A stretch of 51,098 nt of DNA, from assembly GCA_029267355.1 (NCBI GenBank), contig JAJUJA010000001.1, forward strand, positions 1 through 51,098, in the 5' to 3' direction. The notes beneath the pieces are model-generated. The model made no database searches and was not told the DNA's origin. It saw only the letters and a list, made by a program, of their open reading frames with translations. Positions 32,695-42,018 of the stretch are shown in pieces; position 1 is the first letter of the stretch, and each line of letters starts with the position of its first letter. Both the position numbers and the translations under genes were made by a program. Origin of the DNA: Elusimicrobiota bacterium. GTDB taxonomy: Bacteria; Elusimicrobiota; Elusimicrobia; Elusimicrobiales; UBA9959.

Positions 32695-33472
32695 ATTCTG
32701 GAAGATATTTTTCAGAAGCTTTTTTATACAAGCCGGCTGGAACTATATGAAGTTTCAAAATCTCGGATTCATTTTCGCTTTAGAGCCGGTCCTAAAGAGA
32801 ATACATAAGGGCGAAGAGCTTAAACAGGCTTATCTGAGACATATTGAGATTTTCAATACTCAGCCTTATATGGCCGGCTTCGTACTGGGAAATGCGGCGG
32901 GCATGGAGGAGAAAAAAATTGACGGCCAACAGATACTTAAAATCAAGCAGTCTCTAGCCTGCGCCTACGCTTCTATAGGAGACAGAATATTCTGGGCGAG
33001 GCTGAGAATAAGCGTTTTTCTGGCTACCATACTTTTATATTTCCTTCTTACCGTTTTACAAATTCTACCGCCGGTGAAGGCGGCCTTATTCGCGCTGGCC
33101 GTACCTACGGCGCTTTACTGCGCCTTTTCAATTTACATAAGAGCCGCCGGCATCAAAAAAGGGTATCTATGCTCCGGTTCAGGATACTGCGGCCTTGATT
33201 TTTTAGACTGGAACAAAATAATAAAGGTTTCAAGCAGGGCCAACTTTGCGATTCTTGTGGTCATAATTTTTTACGGCCTGTTTTCAGCAATAGTTTACAG
33301 GACAGGCTTTTCAAAGGACAATGATCTTTTTGCCTTTGAATTTCTTTTTGTTATCACGGCAGTTTTGGCGCAGAGACATTTCAGGGCGCAGAAAAAGCCG
33401 CTCACATGGACTTTATTTTCATGTTTTGCCGGCGCCCTGGTTTTTGCCCTGCTCAAAAGATTTTTCGCCTGA
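32687..33472 (+). CDS. PTS mannose/sorbose-family EIID
   Basis: 261 residues. The N-terminus has the EIID pattern of an aromatic-rich amphipathic start (FFIQAGWNYMKFQNLGF), then FNTQPYMAGFVLGNAAGMEE, which matches the family's NTxPxxAGxxLG segment. Four hydrophobic segments follow in the C-terminal half. It is moderately shorter than ManZ. It overlaps EIIC by eight bases, and HPr starts 14 bases after its stop. Confidence 0.88.
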   Translation: MPEFWKIFFRSFFIQAGWNYMKFQNLGFIFALEPVLKRIHKGEELKQAYLRHIEIFNTQPYMAGFVLGNAAGMEEKKIDGQQILKIKQSLACAYASIGDRIFWARLRISVFLATILLYFLLTVLQILPPVKAALFALAVPTALYCAFSIYIRAAGIKKGYLCSGSGYCGLDFLDWNKIIKVSSRANFAILVVIIFYGLFSAIVYRTGFSKDNDLFAFEFLFVITAVLAQRHFRAQKKPLTWTLFSCFAGALVFALLKRFFA

Positions 33473-33486
33473 AAAGAGGAAATTTT

Positions 33487-33750
33487 ATGATTAAAAAAGA
33501 CTTGAAGGTCATAAACAAACAGGGAATACATGCCAGGCCAGCCGGCCTTATCTCAAGGACGGCCTCGCAATTTGAAAGCGAAATAAAACTTATAAAGGAA
33601 GGCTATGAAGTAAATGCCAAAAGCATAATGGGGCTTTTGACTCTGGCGGCGGCCTGCGGCTCTGTAATAACTGCAACGGCCTGCGGAAAAGATGAAAAGG
33701 ACGCCATAGAGGCGCTGGAAAAAATTTTTGCCGCCGGTTTTGACGAATAA
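33487..33750 (+). CDS. ptsH: HPr phosphocarrier protein
   Basis: 87 residues from the ATG at 33487, which has a GAGGA SD; a longer frame exists upstream but encodes EIID sequence out of phase. Both phosphorylation sites are present: His15 in GIHARPAG (target of EI) and Ser46 in AKSIMGLLTL (target of HprK). It links EI to EIIA and is the substrate of the HPr kinase encoded upstream, so carbon or energy status can be written on it in two ways. Confidence 0.96.
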   Translation: MIKKDLKVINKQGIHARPAGLISRTASQFESEIKLIKEGYEVNAKSIMGLLTLAAACGSVITATACGKDEKDAIEALEKIFAAGFDE

Positions 33751-33759
33751 GGAGATGCC

Positions 33760-35481
33760 ATGATAATAAAGAAGGGCATAGGCGCGAATATAGGAATAGC
33801 GATAGGAAAGGCCTATCTTGTCAAGGAAGACAGCGTTTTGATAGAAAAACTGGACCTGCCCAAGGACAGAATCAAGCCTGAAATAAAAAGATTCAAGGAA
33901 GCCATAGCTAAAACGAAAGAAGAGCTGAATGTCATAAGAGAGCAAATACTTAATTCTCTCGGCAAAAATCACGCCAAACTTATAGACGCTCATCACATGA
34001 TCTTAATGGACCCGCTCATAACAAAGGAAGTGCCCGAACATATAGCGACCTTCAGCGTAAATGCGGAATTTGCTCTTTCCGAAAAAATAAGCGCAACCAT
34101 AAAAAAATTCGAAAATATAGAAGACCCCTTTTTCGCCGAAAGGAAAAACGAGATAATGGATGTGGCCAAAAGGATAATGGCCAATCTTTCCAATGAAACA
34201 AAAATGGAAATAAAAGATCTGAAAGAGCCGTCAATAATAGTGGCGCACAATATATATCCTTCCGACACTCTGCAGATAAGAAAAAGCGACAAGGTAATGG
34301 CTTTCTGCATGGATATGGGGTCAAAATCCAGCCATACGGCGATATTTGCGCAAAGCATAGGCATACCGGCTGTAGTCGGCCTCGGAGATATTTCAAGGAT
34401 AATAAAGCAGGGAGATATGCTGATAGTCAACGGCGAAGACGGCACCGTCACAATAAACCCTCTTCCTGAAATGATTGAAGCGGCAAAAGCGAAGATGGCC
34501 GAATTGAAAAAGAAAGAATCCTATCTTCTCAAGATGAAGAATTTAACCACGGCCACCAGAGACAGCAGGAAAATAAACCTTATGGTAAATCTGGACCCCC
34601 AGGACGACCTTTCTGAATTCAAGAAAAACAATACGGACGGCGTCGGCCTTTTCAGAACCGAATTTCTTTACATGAACCGAAACAGCATCCCCAATGAACA
34701 GGAGCAGTACGAGATTTACAAAAAAGTTCTTTCCTGCGAGCCGAAGCTTCCGGTCACGATAAGAACAGCCGATATAGGCGCGGACAAGGCGTCAAATATC
34801 GGCATAAAGGGAATAAAAAATGAGGAAAACCCTTTTATGGGCTTCAGGGGCATAAGGCTTTTCCTCAAATATCCTGACCTGATGAAAACTCAGATAAAAG
34901 CGATACTCAGAGCCGCTTATGAAACGCAGGCGCAGATAATGCTTCCAATGGTCACCTCGATCGGAGAGCTGATAACCTCAAAAAAGATAATAAGCGAAGC
35001 CAAAAATGAGCTTTTGTCTCAGGGTCTTGAATTCAAAAGCGATATACCTGTGGGCATAATGGTGGAAGTCCCGGCGGCCGCGCTTATGCTGGATCAGTTT
35101 CTCAATGAAATAGACTTTGTTTCAATAGGCACGAACGACCTTGTGCAGTATCTGCTCGCCGTTGACAGGGTCAATCAGTATGTATCGGAACTTTATGATC
35201 CCTATCACCCTTCTGTAATAAGAGTGCTTAATCTCATCATACAGACGGCCCACAAAAAGGGCAAAAAAGTCTCTGTTTGCGGAGAGATGGCCAGCGATAC
35301 ATACGGCTGCGCTGCGCTTATAACGCTGGGCGCGGATTCGCTGTCCGTGCCTCTTAAAATGCATCTTAAGGTCAAGGAATTCATAAGAAATTCAAGCTAT
35401 GAGAAGCTGATATCTTTAAGACAAAGACTTTTAAACATTTCCGATTCTCAGGAAATAACGGAAATATTCAAAGGAATATGA
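33760..35481 (+). CDS. ptsI: PTS enzyme I
   Basis: 573 residues, normal for EI. The N-terminal phosphohistidine domain has the active His in SKSSHTAIFAQSIGIPAVVG. The C-terminal PEP-binding barrel shows GVGLFRTEFLYM, RTADIGADK, the 'MVEVPAAALMLDQF' segment, SIGTNDLVQYLLAVDR and VCGEMASD with the catalytic Cys. It takes phosphate from phosphoenolpyruvate and hands it to HPr, whose gene ends nine bases upstream. Being complete, it means the whole PTS chain is encoded here. lepA starts four bases after its stop. Confidence 0.97.
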   Translation: MIIKKGIGANIGIAIGKAYLVKEDSVLIEKLDLPKDRIKPEIKRFKEAIAKTKEELNVIREQILNSLGKNHAKLIDAHHMILMDPLITKEVPEHIATFSVNAEFALSEKISATIKKFENIEDPFFAERKNEIMDVAKRIMANLSNETKMEIKDLKEPSIIVAHNIYPSDTLQIRKSDKVMAFCMDMGSKSSHTAIFAQSIGIPAVVGLGDISRIIKQGDMLIVNGEDGTVTINPLPEMIEAAKAKMAELKKKESYLLKMKNLTTATRDSRKINLMVNLDPQDDLSEFKKNNTDGVGLFRTEFLYMNRNSIPNEQEQYEIYKKVLSCEPKLPVTIRTADIGADKASNIGIKGIKNEENPFMGFRGIRLFLKYPDLMKTQIKAILRAAYETQAQIMLPMVTSIGELITSKKIISEAKNELLSQGLEFKSDIPVGIMVEVPAAALMLDQFLNEIDFVSIGTNDLVQYLLAVDRVNQYVSELYDPYHPSVIRVLNLIIQTAHKKGKKVSVCGEMASDTYGCAALITLGADSLSVPLKMHLKVKEFIRNSSYEKLISLRQRLLNISDSQEITEIFKGI

Positions 35482-35485
35482 GACA

Positions 35486-37321
35486 ATGAAAAATATCAGG
35501 AATTTTTCCATTATTGCGCACATAGACCACGGCAAGTCAACGCTGGCGGACAGGTTCATAGATATAACAAAAGCCATACCTGAAAGGGCGATGAAAGAGC
35601 AGTTTATGGACGCTATGGAGCTTGAAAGAGAAAGAGGCATAACGATAAAAGCCAAAACCATAAGAATGGATTATAGATCAAAGACCGGCGAGAAGTATGT
35701 ATTCAATTTGATAGATACTCCGGGACATGTGGATTTCGCCTATGAAGTCTCAAGAGCTCTGGCGGCCTGCGAAGGCGTGATATTGCTTGTGGACGCCACT
35801 CAGGGCGTAGAAGCCCAAACGCTGGCTCATGCGCATCTGGCCCAAAGCCTGAACCTGAAGATAATTCCAGCCATAAACAAACTGGATTTGGAGCACGCCA
35901 ATCCGGATGCAGTTGAAGAGCAGATTTGGGAAATATTAAAAAACCCCTCGGAATGCTCGAGAATAAGCGCCAAGGACGGAAGGTCCGTATCGGAGCTTAT
36001 GGAAAGGGTCATAAGGGATATTCCGGCGCCGGCTGGAAACCCGGGCGGGCCATGCAGGGCTCTGGTTTTTGACTCCGTATATGACTCCTATAAGGGCGTC
36101 ATAATATACACAAGAATTGTTGACGGCGAATTAAGGCCCGGGCAGCAGATAGCCTTGTATTCAACCGGAAAGATTTACAAAATAGAAGAGGTGGGCTGGC
36201 TGACCCCAAAGATGACTCCGGCGCAGAAACTTTCGGCCGGAGAGGTCGGCTATATAGTCGCCGGAATAAAGAACATACATGACATCAAAATGGGCGATAC
36301 TATTTGCGACAAAAATCAAATTTCGGCAGTAAATCCTCTGCCGGGCTATAAGGATGTGAAGCCGGTGGTATTTGCGGGCTTTTTCCCGGTGAATACCTCC
36401 GATTATCCTTTGCTCAAAACAGCCATAGAAAAACTTAATCTTACCGATTCATCATTCACCTATCAGGGCGAAACATCCAAGGCTCTGGGCTTCGGCTTCA
36501 GACTAGGCTTTATGGGCCTGCTCCATATGGACATAATAAAGGAGAGGATAGAAAGAGAATTCAATGTGCCTGTTATAGTCACAAACCCAAATGTGGTTTA
36601 TAAAGTAGAGGCGAAGGTTTCTCTTCACTCAAAGGAAAGAAAAAAATTTGAAGTCACAAATCCGAGCGATTTCCCCCATTACGGCGATATTTTAAGCGTT
36701 GAAGAGCCTTATGTTCTGGCCTCTATAGTCACCCCTCTTACCTATATGGAAAACATACTCAATCTGCTCAAGGAAAAAAGAGGAGAGCATATAAGGATAG
36801 AGTACATTTCCTCGACCAGAGTCCTGATAGAGTATTATCTTCCGCTTAGCGAAATTATTCTGGATTTCTATGACAAACTGAAATCGGTATCCAAGGGTTT
36901 CGCCTCTTTTGACTATGAACAGGCCGATTACAGGGTTTCTGATATGGTAAAAGTTGAAATGCTGCTTCACTCAGAGCCCGTTGACGCTCTCTCATTCATA
37001 GTGCATAAATCCAAGGCTCATACAGCCGGCAGGGCCATGTGCGAAAAGCTTAAGGAGCTGATTCCAAGGCATATGTTTGAAATAGCCATACAGGCGAGAG
37101 TTGAAGGCAGAATTTTATCCAGAGAAACCATCCCGGCGATGAGAAAGGACGTTCTGGCCAAATGTTACGGCGGAGACATAACAAGAAAGAGAAAACTTCT
37201 TGAAAAACAGAAGGAAGGCAAAAGAAGGATGAAGCTTTTGGGTTCCGTCGAAATACCGCAGGACGCCTTTATGTCCGTTCTTAAGATAAACCAGGGCGAA
37301 AATAAAGAGAAAAAAAGCTGA
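35486..37321 (+). CDS. lepA: LepA (EF4) translation GTPase
   Basis: 611 residues. G1 HIDHGKST (near residue 12), the switch region RGITIKA, G3 DTPGHVDF and G4 NKLD are all present. The C-terminal LepA-specific domain has 'LHSEPVDALSFIVH' and 'AIQARVEGRILSRETIPAMRKDVLAKCYGGD' in separate segments, typical for the family. It acts on ribosomes under ionic stress or in initiation. It is placed directly behind ptsI and is followed by lepB after 82 bases, recalling the lepA-lepB pairing of E. coli. Confidence 0.97.
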   Translation: MKNIRNFSIIAHIDHGKSTLADRFIDITKAIPERAMKEQFMDAMELERERGITIKAKTIRMDYRSKTGEKYVFNLIDTPGHVDFAYEVSRALAACEGVILLVDATQGVEAQTLAHAHLAQSLNLKIIPAINKLDLEHANPDAVEEQIWEILKNPSECSRISAKDGRSVSELMERVIRDIPAPAGNPGGPCRALVFDSVYDSYKGVIIYTRIVDGELRPGQQIALYSTGKIYKIEEVGWLTPKMTPAQKLSAGEVGYIVAGIKNIHDIKMGDTICDKNQISAVNPLPGYKDVKPVVFAGFFPVNTSDYPLLKTAIEKLNLTDSSFTYQGETSKALGFGFRLGFMGLLHMDIIKERIEREFNVPVIVTNPNVVYKVEAKVSLHSKERKKFEVTNPSDFPHYGDILSVEEPYVLASIVTPLTYMENILNLLKEKRGEHIRIEYISSTRVLIEYYLPLSEIILDFYDKLKSVSKGFASFDYEQADYRVSDMVKVEMLLHSEPVDALSFIVHKSKAHTAGRAMCEKLKELIPRHMFEIAIQARVEGRILSRETIPAMRKDVLAKCYGGDITRKRKLLEKQKEGKRRMKLLGSVEIPQDAFMSVLKINQGENKEKKS

Positions 37322-37373
37322 AATTTTGCCCGCAATATCTGCATCTGTCTTCAATGCTTCATCCGTGCTCTAT

Positions 37374-37383
37374 ATGCTAAAAT
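37374..37383 (+). promoter_or_regulatory. Extended -10 element before lepB
   Basis: ATGCTAAAAT has the same TGCTAAAAT extended -10 form as the one before the OsmC-family gene. Here it is about 20 bases from the ATG, and an AGAGGA SD intervenes, so this is a normal leadered promoter. Confidence 0.4.
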
Positions 37384-37403
37384 AGACTTATAAAGAGGAT
37401 TTT

Positions 37404-38402
37404 ATGGAAGAAAAACTTTTCTGGGTCGGCATTCTTGTCGGACTTCATCTGCTTTTAAGCGGGGAATTTAAGAAAAAAAACAAATTTGAAAATGAAAAAT
37501 TTTCAATACTGTGGCACAGGACCTTTCTGGCTATTTTCGCCTTTTCTTTCGGTCTGCTCTTGTCCGTAGTATTTGACAACAGGAACGGCGAAATAGTCAC
37601 AGCCCAGCTTTTCACCTTAAAGCAGATAATAACCGGCTTGATAGCGGCCATGCTGGGATGGATTTATCCGGATTTACCTTTTTTCAAGCAGGATAAACAG
37701 AAAAAGCCCGGCGAGCTTGCGGCTTATCTCAAGAAAGATTTTGAGTGGTCTGAAACTCTTTTTTCCGCCGTTATCATGGCCTCTATCGTAATGTATATTT
37801 TCCTTCAAGCCTTCAAAATACCCAGCGGTTCAATGAGAACAACCTTTCTTGAAGGGGATCATCTGTTCGTCAATAAACTGATATACGGAGTAAGAATTCC
37901 CTTCACTGAGAAGAAAATACTCAAATTGAGGGATGTAAAAAGAAGAGATATTGTAATATTCAGATTCCCCAGCGAGGACCCGCAGGAATTTCAATGCGGC
38001 GGCAGCCAGTACGGCAAGGATTTTATAAAAAGGGTTATAGGCCTTCCGGGCGATGTCATAGAGATCAGAGACGGCATGGTTTTCGTCAACGGAGAGAAGC
38101 AGGATGATGAAACCTATGCAAGATTTGTCGATTCACAAAGATACCCGAAGGCCGGCGGAAATATAACCAGAGAAATGTTTCAGAAATACTGGGAAACCAG
38201 AGAAAGCGGAAAACTCTTCTCAGATTTCGTAAGAGATAATTTCGGACCTGTAAAGGTGCCGCAGGGACATTATTTCGTCATGGGCGACAACAGAGACCGC
38301 TCCTGCGATTCCAGATATTGGGGGCCTGTGCCTCAGCTTTATATCAAGGGCAAGCCTCTAATAATATACTGGCCTCCCGCGAGAATAGGCGTTCCTGAAT
38401 AA
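37404..38402 (+). CDS. lepB: Signal peptidase I
   Basis: 332 residues. Two or three membrane segments stand at the N-terminus (about 5-20, 38-55, 68-88), plus one just before the active site (about 119-136). The catalytic Ser143 is in KIPSGSM and the general-base Lys209 in KRVIGLPGD, followed by the signature GDNRDRSCDSRYWG. It removes signal peptides of exported proteins on the outer face of the inner membrane, such as the many exported proteins predicted in this window. The stop overlaps the metF start by one base. Confidence 0.95.
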   Translation: MEEKLFWVGILVGLHLLLSGEFKKKNKFENEKFSILWHRTFLAIFAFSFGLLLSVVFDNRNGEIVTAQLFTLKQIITGLIAAMLGWIYPDLPFFKQDKQKKPGELAAYLKKDFEWSETLFSAVIMASIVMYIFLQAFKIPSGSMRTTFLEGDHLFVNKLIYGVRIPFTEKKILKLRDVKRRDIVIFRFPSEDPQEFQCGGSQYGKDFIKRVIGLPGDVIEIRDGMVFVNGEKQDDETYARFVDSQRYPKAGGNITREMFQKYWETRESGKLFSDFVRDNFGPVKVPQGHYFVMGDNRDRSCDSRYWGPVPQLYIKGKPLIIYWPPARIGVPE

Positions 38403-39250
38403 TGAAATTAAGCGAAATAATAGGCAAAAGAAGGACTTTCTCCTTTGAGTTTTTCCCTCCGAAAGATGAAAGCCAAAACGAGGCTTTTGCCGCAAACTTA
38501 AAGGACCTTATACCGCTGAAACCGGATTTTGTTTCAGTTACCGATACCGGCTATTCCGCCGCCAAATACAAGCATCTGGCTTTGTCCATGCTTTTAAAGC
38601 AAAAAGCCGGCTTTGACGTCATACTGCATCTTACCTGCGTAAACAGCACGGGAAAAGAGATAGAAACTATCCTTGAAAAAGCCCATGTAAGCGGAATAGA
38701 AAACATTCTAGCCTTAAGAGGCGACAAGGACCCGGACAAGCCAATATTGCCCGGGGATTTCTGCTATGCCAGCGATTTGCTCAAAAAAATAGATATGAAA
38801 AAATTTTGCGCAGGCGCGGCTGCTCACCCGGAAAAACACCCCCTGTCGCCGTCATTGAAACATGATATAGAAATATTGAAATTAAAACAGGACCTCGGCG
38901 CCTCATTTTTTGTAACCCAGCTTTTTTTTGACAATGAGGTTTTCTTTAGATGGAGAGACGAACTTTTGAAAAATGGAATTACAATTCCCGTGGCGGCCGG
39001 CATAATGCCGCTCTCTTCTCCCTCCTCTATTGAAAAAATAGAAAAAAAAGCAGGAAAAATTTCAAAGCCCAGAGAGCTTGTTGAGATTCTGGAAAAATAT
39101 TCAAATGACAAGGACTCCTTCTTTAAAGCCGCAGCGGATTTTTCGGCCAGGCAATGCATGCAGCTTCTTGAAAACGGCATCAATGCCCTTCATTTTTTCA
39201 CATTTAACAGGGCCAAAGCGGTAAGAGAGATAATGGGGGCTTTAAAATGA
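38402..39250 (+). CDS. metF: 5,10-methylenetetrahydrofolate reductase
   Basis: 282 residues. The N-terminus FSFEFFPPKDE, the central LTCVNSTG, ALRGDKDP and GAAAHPEKHP motifs, and the VTQLFFDN segment match MetF. It reduces methylene-THF to methyl-THF for methionine synthesis or, in some anaerobes, C1 metabolism. No MetV-type zinc/iron-sulfur partner gene is next to it. It is coupled to lepB (one-base overlap) and to the aldolase gene (four-base overlap), which looks like compaction and not a shared pathway. Confidence 0.95.
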   Translation: MKLSEIIGKRRTFSFEFFPPKDESQNEAFAANLKDLIPLKPDFVSVTDTGYSAAKYKHLALSMLLKQKAGFDVILHLTCVNSTGKEIETILEKAHVSGIENILALRGDKDPDKPILPGDFCYASDLLKKIDMKKFCAGAAAHPEKHPLSPSLKHDIEILKLKQDLGASFFVTQLFFDNEVFFRWRDELLKNGITIPVAAGIMPLSSPSSIEKIEKKAGKISKPRELVEILEKYSNDKDSFFKAAADFSARQCMQLLENGINALHFFTFNRAKAVREIMGALK

Positions 39251-39882
39251 GAAAGGAAATTTTGAAAAAAGAGATCGCCGATTATTCCCGGCGGCTTAAA
39301 GAGCTTGGATTTTTATCCGGCTTTTCCGGAAATATAAGCGCAAAAGTTTCAGATAAGAATTTTTTAATAACAGCTTCAGGCATCGATAAGGGGAATCTCT
39401 CCAAAGAAAACATTTGTGAAATGGATGTCTCAGGAAAAGTCCTTTCTGCAAAAAAGCCGTCAAGCGAATGGCGGCTTCACGCTTTCATATACAAAAACTT
39501 TCCGAAAGTAAATGCCGTAATTCATACTCATCCGCCGTTTATATCTGTTTTTTCCTGCTCAAAAATAAAGATAGACAAGCCTCTTATGGCGGAATTTGAG
39601 ATAATGCTGAAAAAATTGCCCAAAAGCGCTTATTTCACGCCCGGCTCGCCTGCTTGCGAAAAAGCTGTCGCCAGGGCATGTAAAACTTCTCAAACGGTGA
39701 TTTTAGCCAATCATGGACTGCTTGTTTACGCGCGAAATCTTAAAAACGCTTTCGCCCTTACCGAGGAGGCGGAGCATTTCGCCAAAATTTACTGGCTTTC
39801 CATTATTTTGGGAAGAAGCGAACCGATAAAAAAAAGCAAAATTCCTGAACTTCAAAAACTTGCCGAACAATTTGATCTTTAA
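39247..39882 (+). CDS. Class II aldolase/adducin-family protein
   Basis: 211 residues. The fold signature runs from GFSGNISAK through 'SSEWRLHAFIYK', then the zinc ligands HTHPP and, later, NHGLLVYA, with a 'EEAEHFAKIYW' helix. This is the family of fuculose- and ribulose-phosphate aldolases and of methylthioribulose-phosphate dehydratases (MtnB). Specificity cannot be told from the sequence; the genomic neighbours do not point to a sugar pathway. It is coupled to metF and convergent with dus, overlapping its stop by four bases. Confidence 0.85.
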   Translation: MRKEILKKEIADYSRRLKELGFLSGFSGNISAKVSDKNFLITASGIDKGNLSKENICEMDVSGKVLSAKKPSSEWRLHAFIYKNFPKVNAVIHTHPPFISVFSCSKIKIDKPLMAEFEIMLKKLPKSAYFTPGSPACEKAVARACKTSQTVILANHGLLVYARNLKNAFALTEEAEHFAKIYWLSIILGRSEPIKKSKIPELQKLAEQFDL

Positions 39883-40844
39883 AGGTACGGCGCGAAAAGG
39901 CTTCTCGCCTGTGAAATCGTTTCTATTTTCATAAACTCGCTTCTAAGCAGTGTGGCCCGCCTGAAATTTTTAAGCCACAGGCCGACCAGTTTTCTTGAAG
40001 TTATTATCCCCTTTCTTTCCCCGCATACAGAACAGTTCAATTCCAGAAATCTCATAAATAAACTTAATCTCTCTTTTTCGCCGGCTTCTTCAATTTCCAG
40101 TCCGCTTAAAAATTTTTCAGTTTCCCAGAATATCAAAGGATTTGTTACGGCTCCCCTTCCGACAGACAAAGCGTCCGCACCGGTTTTCTCAAACATATCG
40201 GCGGCCGACTGCGCAGAAATGACGCCTCCGTTGACTATCAGAGGAATTTTCAATATTTCCTTTATTCTCCGGCCAAGCTCATAATTTACCGGTCCGCTGT
40301 GAACCTGCGCGACAGTCCTGAGATGTATATGAAGACAGGCTATTCCGCAATCGGCCAGATTTTTGGCTATTTCCAGCGCGTTCTCCCTGCCGGCTTCAAA
40401 GCCGGTCCTTATCTTTACAGATAAAGGGATTTTCACCGCTTTAGCGACGGTTTCCGTTATCCTGTAAAGTAATGGCGGATTTGACATAAGGGCTGCGCCG
40501 GCGCCTGTTTTCAAAATTTTCTTCATAGGGCAGCTGGCATTTATCTCAATCATATCGCAGCCGGTTTCCTGGGCTTTGAGCGCGGCGGTTTTCATTATTT
40601 CTTCATCTGCGCCGAAGATCTGCTCGCAGACAGGCCTGTCATCTTTTATGGCGGCTATTTTAAGCGTTTTAAGATTGCCTCTGGCCAGGCTCTGAGCCGA
40701 AACCATCTCCGTAAAAACCATGCCGGAGCCGCTTTCAAGGCATATCTTTCTGAAAGCGTAATTGGTAATGCCCGCCATAGGGCTTAAAAAAATATTGTTC
40801 TTTGTCTCAAAATTTTTGAATGAGATTTTTTTAAGATAAGGCAT
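39879..40844 (-). CDS. dusB: tRNA-dihydrouridine synthase (DusB-like)
   Basis: 321 residues. FMN-binding TIM barrel: SPMAGITNYAFRKI at the start, catalytic Cys in NASCPMKKILKTGAGAAL, then 'PLSVKIRTGF', 'LHIHLRTVAQ' and 'VNGGVISAQSAADMFEKTGADALSVGRGA' in separate pieces, as in the family. It reduces uridines in tRNA D-loops. It lies downstream of the zincin-like gene with a one-base overlap (both near 40844). The typical HxRT motif reads HLRT, which is normal. Confidence 0.93.
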   Translation of the reverse strand: MPYLKKISFKNFETKNNIFLSPMAGITNYAFRKICLESGSGMVFTEMVSAQSLARGNLKTLKIAAIKDDRPVCEQIFGADEEIMKTAALKAQETGCDMIEINASCPMKKILKTGAGAALMSNPPLLYRITETVAKAVKIPLSVKIRTGFEAGRENALEIAKNLADCGIACLHIHLRTVAQVHSGPVNYELGRRIKEILKIPLIVNGGVISAQSAADMFEKTGADALSVGRGAVTNPLIFWETEKFLSGLEIEEAGEKERLSLFMRFLELNCSVCGERKGIITSRKLVGLWLKNFRRATLLRSEFMKIETISQARSLFAPYL

Positions 40845-41542
40845 TAATTGTTCACAAAATATTCGCCGTCATGGCCGGCTGAAAAATCTTTTTCATCCCT
40901 GTTTAAGACTTCATAAATCTCTTTTTTAGAGCCGCCTATTTTCTTTAAAATTTCTGCTTGAAACCGGCAGGCCTCTTTTTCGGCTTCAAGAAAACCTTCA
41001 AATGTTTTTCCTTCATAAAAAACTATAGGCTTAAGCTTGTAATCCTTTTTCTCGCCTGGCTCGGGAACGATAATTTCGTTTTTCTTTGCGGCTTTGGCCG
41101 ACACTTCCTTATAGGCGTGCCAGGCATTATGGGCTATTATCCCTGCCAGCCAGGTGAGGCTTCTGGAAGCGTGATCTTGCGAAACGGCCACCACCGGAAC
41201 CGCTTCATCAAAATAAAAGCCAGTGCGGCGTTCCTGCCTTATTTCAAAGACATACTTTCTTATGAAGTAAAAATCTTCCTTATCAGCCATCCATATTATC
41301 TTCAGAGCCTGTTTGGCGTTTTCCTTGAAATTATCATCGCCTTTGATTTGAAGAGAAAAAGAAAATGATCCTTCTTCATTCCCGGCGTTTTTGGGAGTTT
41401 CGGCTTTGAAGGATGGATTAAGCGGAGCAGAAGCTTTTTCCCCTTCATTTTCCAAAGGCCTTGTCTTGTAATAAATAAGAGCGCTTAATATCAACAAGGG
41501 CAGAATGGAAATAAAAAAATGCTTCGCTTTGCCGCCTGACAT
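40844..41542 (-). CDS. Membrane-anchored zincin-like protein (HNAWH motif)
   Basis: 232 residues. One N-terminal membrane helix (FFISILPLLILSALIYY) anchors it in the inner membrane with the rest outside. The central helix reads WLAGIIAHNAWHAYKE. It occupies the place where related proteins have an HExxH zinc motif, but the Glu is replaced by Asn. A later helix EAEKEACRFQAEILKKIGG resembles the E-x-x-A-x-x-x-Q segment that follows in such predicted peptidases. If Asn is real, catalysis would be lost or altered, so it could be a structural homologue. The family assignment is from pattern memory and is uncertain. It is coupled to dus. Confidence 0.5.
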   Translation of the reverse strand: MSGGKAKHFFISILPLLILSALIYYKTRPLENEGEKASAPLNPSFKAETPKNAGNEEGSFSFSLQIKGDDNFKENAKQALKIIWMADKEDFYFIRKYVFEIRQERRTGFYFDEAVPVVAVSQDHASRSLTWLAGIIAHNAWHAYKEVSAKAAKKNEIIVPEPGEKKDYKLKPIVFYEGKTFEGFLEAEKEACRFQAEILKKIGGSKKEIYEVLNRDEKDFSAGHDGEYFVNN

Positions 41543-41547
41543 TTTTA

Positions 41548-41952
41548 TTATTTGTCAAAAGCTTTGAGATATGAGGAGTAAAAAGCTTCTATCTCTTTAT
41601 CAGGATTTTCAAATTCCAGTATATGCTTTTTACATCCTCTTCTGGAGCAAATCTGAACCTGGCCGCCCTCTTTCAGATCAAAGGCCACCATTTGCGCGCC
41701 GCATATATCGCATTTTCTGAGACTTTTGAGATCAGCCTTGCAATGCGGACATCTGAAGCCGGCGATTTTTCCGATGGGCACATTTATATCGGTTTCAACT
41801 TCATAGCTGCCGTAAACAGAGCTTAGATAAAGAGGAGAATTTTTGCCTGCATAAGTGAGCTTCACGGCAACTGAAGGATGCCCTCCAAGTTTCTTGCTTT
41901 TATCCATCAGGGATTTTCTGCAATGCGGACATTTTAAAGACAGGTTTATCAT
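41548..41952 (-). CDS. Zinc-ribbon protein
   Basis: 134 residues from the ATG at 41952, chosen for its AAGGAGA SD; an upstream alternative start would add 14 residues without support. Three zinc-knuckle groups are present: CPHCRKS (near residue 8), then CPHCKAD with CDICGAQ, and CSRRGCKKH near the end. It resembles small zinc-ribbon proteins of unknown function. It is followed, across five bases, by the zincin-like gene. It may bind nucleic acid or act as a metal-binding adaptor; I cannot say which. Confidence 0.65.
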   Translation of the reverse strand: MINLSLKCPHCRKSLMDKSKKLGGHPSVAVKLTYAGKNSPLYLSSVYGSYEVETDINVPIGKIAGFRCPHCKADLKSLRKCDICGAQMVAFDLKEGGQVQICSRRGCKKHILEFENPDKEIEAFYSSYLKAFDK

Positions 41953-42018
41953 AAGCGCTCTCCTTTGAGACAAATTATACGGATATGATAGCAAATTTAA
42001 TTATTTCCTCAGGAATAT

